DNA of 64,000 nucleotides, from positions 186,001-250,000 of the forward strand of contig RIAY01000001.1 of the NCBI GenBank assembly GCA_003833075.1, given 5' to 3'. A program made the position numbers and the translations under genes. This stretch comes from Muribaculaceae bacterium Isolate-036 (Harlan) (GTDB lineage: Bacteria > Bacteroidota > Bacteroidia > Bacteroidales > Muribaculaceae). Shown here piece by piece: positions 63,126-64,000 of the stretch (its first letter is position 1; the number at the start of each line of letters is the position of its first letter). Under the pieces are notes generated by a model. It was not told where the DNA came from. It saw only the letters and a program-made list of their open reading frames with translations, and made no database searches.

Positions 63126-64000
63126 ATGAATGCAGAAAATCTCAATGTGACAGCCGGAACGGCTAATCTTCAGACTCAGGTGCCGGGTGCCCCTGCAACC
63201 GTCTCCTCGGCGGCGGAAGTGACAGGTGGTGTTGCCGCCGGATCTTTTGTGGAGACAGACATCGATGACGAACTTTTTCAGTTCAACTCAGATGACACTC
63301 CGCTGATGAATTTGATGCTTCGCGCAAAGCGGGTCAAGGTAAACAGCCCGGAAGTGGAGCATTACATGATCGATGAGTCGCGCAGCCTGATAACTGTGGC
63401 GGAAGATGTGGAAGAGCAGAACAAGATGCAGGTGACACTCCCTCTTCTCGCACAGGACCAGAATCTTCCGCGTCCTTACTCGACTCTTCTTGTGAAAGGG
63501 GTCGACGGCTATACGCCCGACGGCGACTCTCGCACTCCAGGCAAAGAACTCATGCTTTTTGTTGTGGCGGTGGATCCGACGACCAACAATCCTGTGGTAC
63601 GTGCGGTAAATGGTCGCAAATCGCAGAAAGAAGACGAATTTTCGAGTGTGCCGCGAATACCGGCTGGTACGAAGGTGGTGATTCTTGCAAACTCGCTTTA
63701 CGAGACGCAGAAGGAGGTTGACCCCGATCTGATTGTGCCTCAGCCCACGAAGATATATCTTCAGAAAAGGGGTATGAACCAGGTTGTTTCCGACTATTTC
63801 GAATCGCAGCGCAAACGGATTCCCTTCTCCAAGGCTATAATCGCGGAGCAGGCGATAGCCAACTTCAAGGTGCGCGGCAACCGCACTCTCTGGGCGGGGC
63901 GCGCCGGCAAATTCAAGATGAATGTGCCCAGAATGGGATTGCAGTATGTATATTGCACCGAAGGTCTGCGCTGGCAGTTCAAACGTGAGCTTATGCACAA
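63126..64000 (+). CDS. Major-capsid-like phage protein (partial, runs off right edge)
   Basis: An open frame from the ATG at 63126 continues past the end, with at least 291 codons. A Ser/Thr/Ala-rich N-terminus (about 1-40) leads to VETDIDDELFQFNSDDTPLM then NLMLRAKRVKVNSPEVEHYM, the beginning pattern of large SU10/HK97-like capsid proteins as I recall them from Bacteroides-associated phages. Later segments include QDQNLPRPYSTLLVKGVDGY, GMNQVVSDYFESQRKRIPFS and AGKFKMNVPRMGLQYVY. The call depends on its place after a scaffold-like gene and opposite a terminase; a search would settle it. Confidence 0.65.
   Translation, partial: MNAENLNVTAGTANLQTQVPGAPATVSSAAEVTGGVAAGSFVETDIDDELFQFNSDDTPLMNLMLRAKRVKVNSPEVEHYMIDESRSLITVAEDVEEQNKMQVTLPLLAQDQNLPRPYSTLLVKGVDGYTPDGDSRTPGKELMLFVVAVDPTTNNPVVRAVNGRKSQKEDEFSSVPRIPAGTKVVILANSLYETQKEVDPDLIVPQPTKIYLQKRGMNQVVSDYFESQRKRIPFSKAIIAEQAIANFKVRGNRTLWAGRAGKFKMNVPRMGLQYVYCTEGLRWQFKRELMH

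Overview
The window reads as chromosome of a gut-type Bacteroidales bacterium, closest in feel to Muribaculaceae/Bacteroidaceae. The evidence is a Bacteroidetes-style dcw order, promoters of the form TTG-N19..21-TAnnTTTG with no Shine-Dalgarno signals, NVEAL-type secreted peptides with propeller lipoproteins, and long secreted proteins with a Bacteroidetes C-terminal sorting-like tail. Almost all genes in 1-62 kb are on the minus strand. The exceptions are a phosphatase and a LacI regulator at 26.6-29.6 kb and the phage-like genes at the right edge.

Layout. 0-4.6 kb: the start of a calcineurin-like phosphoesterase, an RNase HI, pdxB, a membrane protein and a THUMP rRNA methyltransferase with a long charged tail. 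4.7-19.7 kb: one tightly packed dcw operon (rsmH-ftsL-ftsI-murE-mraY-murD-ftsW-murG-murC-ftsQ-ftsA-ftsZ) that makes the lipid II precursors and the divisome; mraZ is absent from its usual place. 19.8-26.4 kb: an AsmA-like giant, topA and folD. 26.5-31.2 kb: a MINPP-like histidine phosphatase (+), a 700-bp gap with a probable minus-strand small RNA and a structured leader, an orphan LacI regulator (+), thyA and a membrane ferredoxin. 31.2-39.2 kb: yidC, then a type II restriction-modification pair sitting before purF-like and pyrG genes.

39.2-47.9 kb is an AT-richer accessory island: a repeat-rich spacer, two propeller lipoproteins, a transglutaminase-like lipoprotein, a decayed propeller fragment, an NVEAL secreted peptide, a thioredoxin/DUF1573 lipoprotein broken by an in-frame TGA, a DUF3244-like secreted protein, and a TPR-transmembrane-HTH regulator. 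48.1-52.2 kb: an acyltransferase, obg, a CBS-nucleotidyltransferase and a WYL regulator. 52.5-57.7 kb: a giant secreted endonuclease/exonuclease/phosphatase-fold protein split by an in-frame TAG, with a G9/C9 tract in its upstream region. 58-59.8 kb: aroB and a HAD phosphatase. 59.9-64 kb: a phage-like module (large terminase, small adjacent gene, scaffold-like gene, capsid-like gene) arranged divergently from one intergenic region that carries two host-type promoters.

The items most worth a second look are the divergent capsid/terminase module, the NVEAL peptide island with its lesions, the candidate small RNA, the inverted repeat controlling the restriction-modification pair, and a short motif (TTTAAACAGTTTCTAAG-like) repeated around gene ends. 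Family assignments come from reading the translated sequences; no database search was possible.
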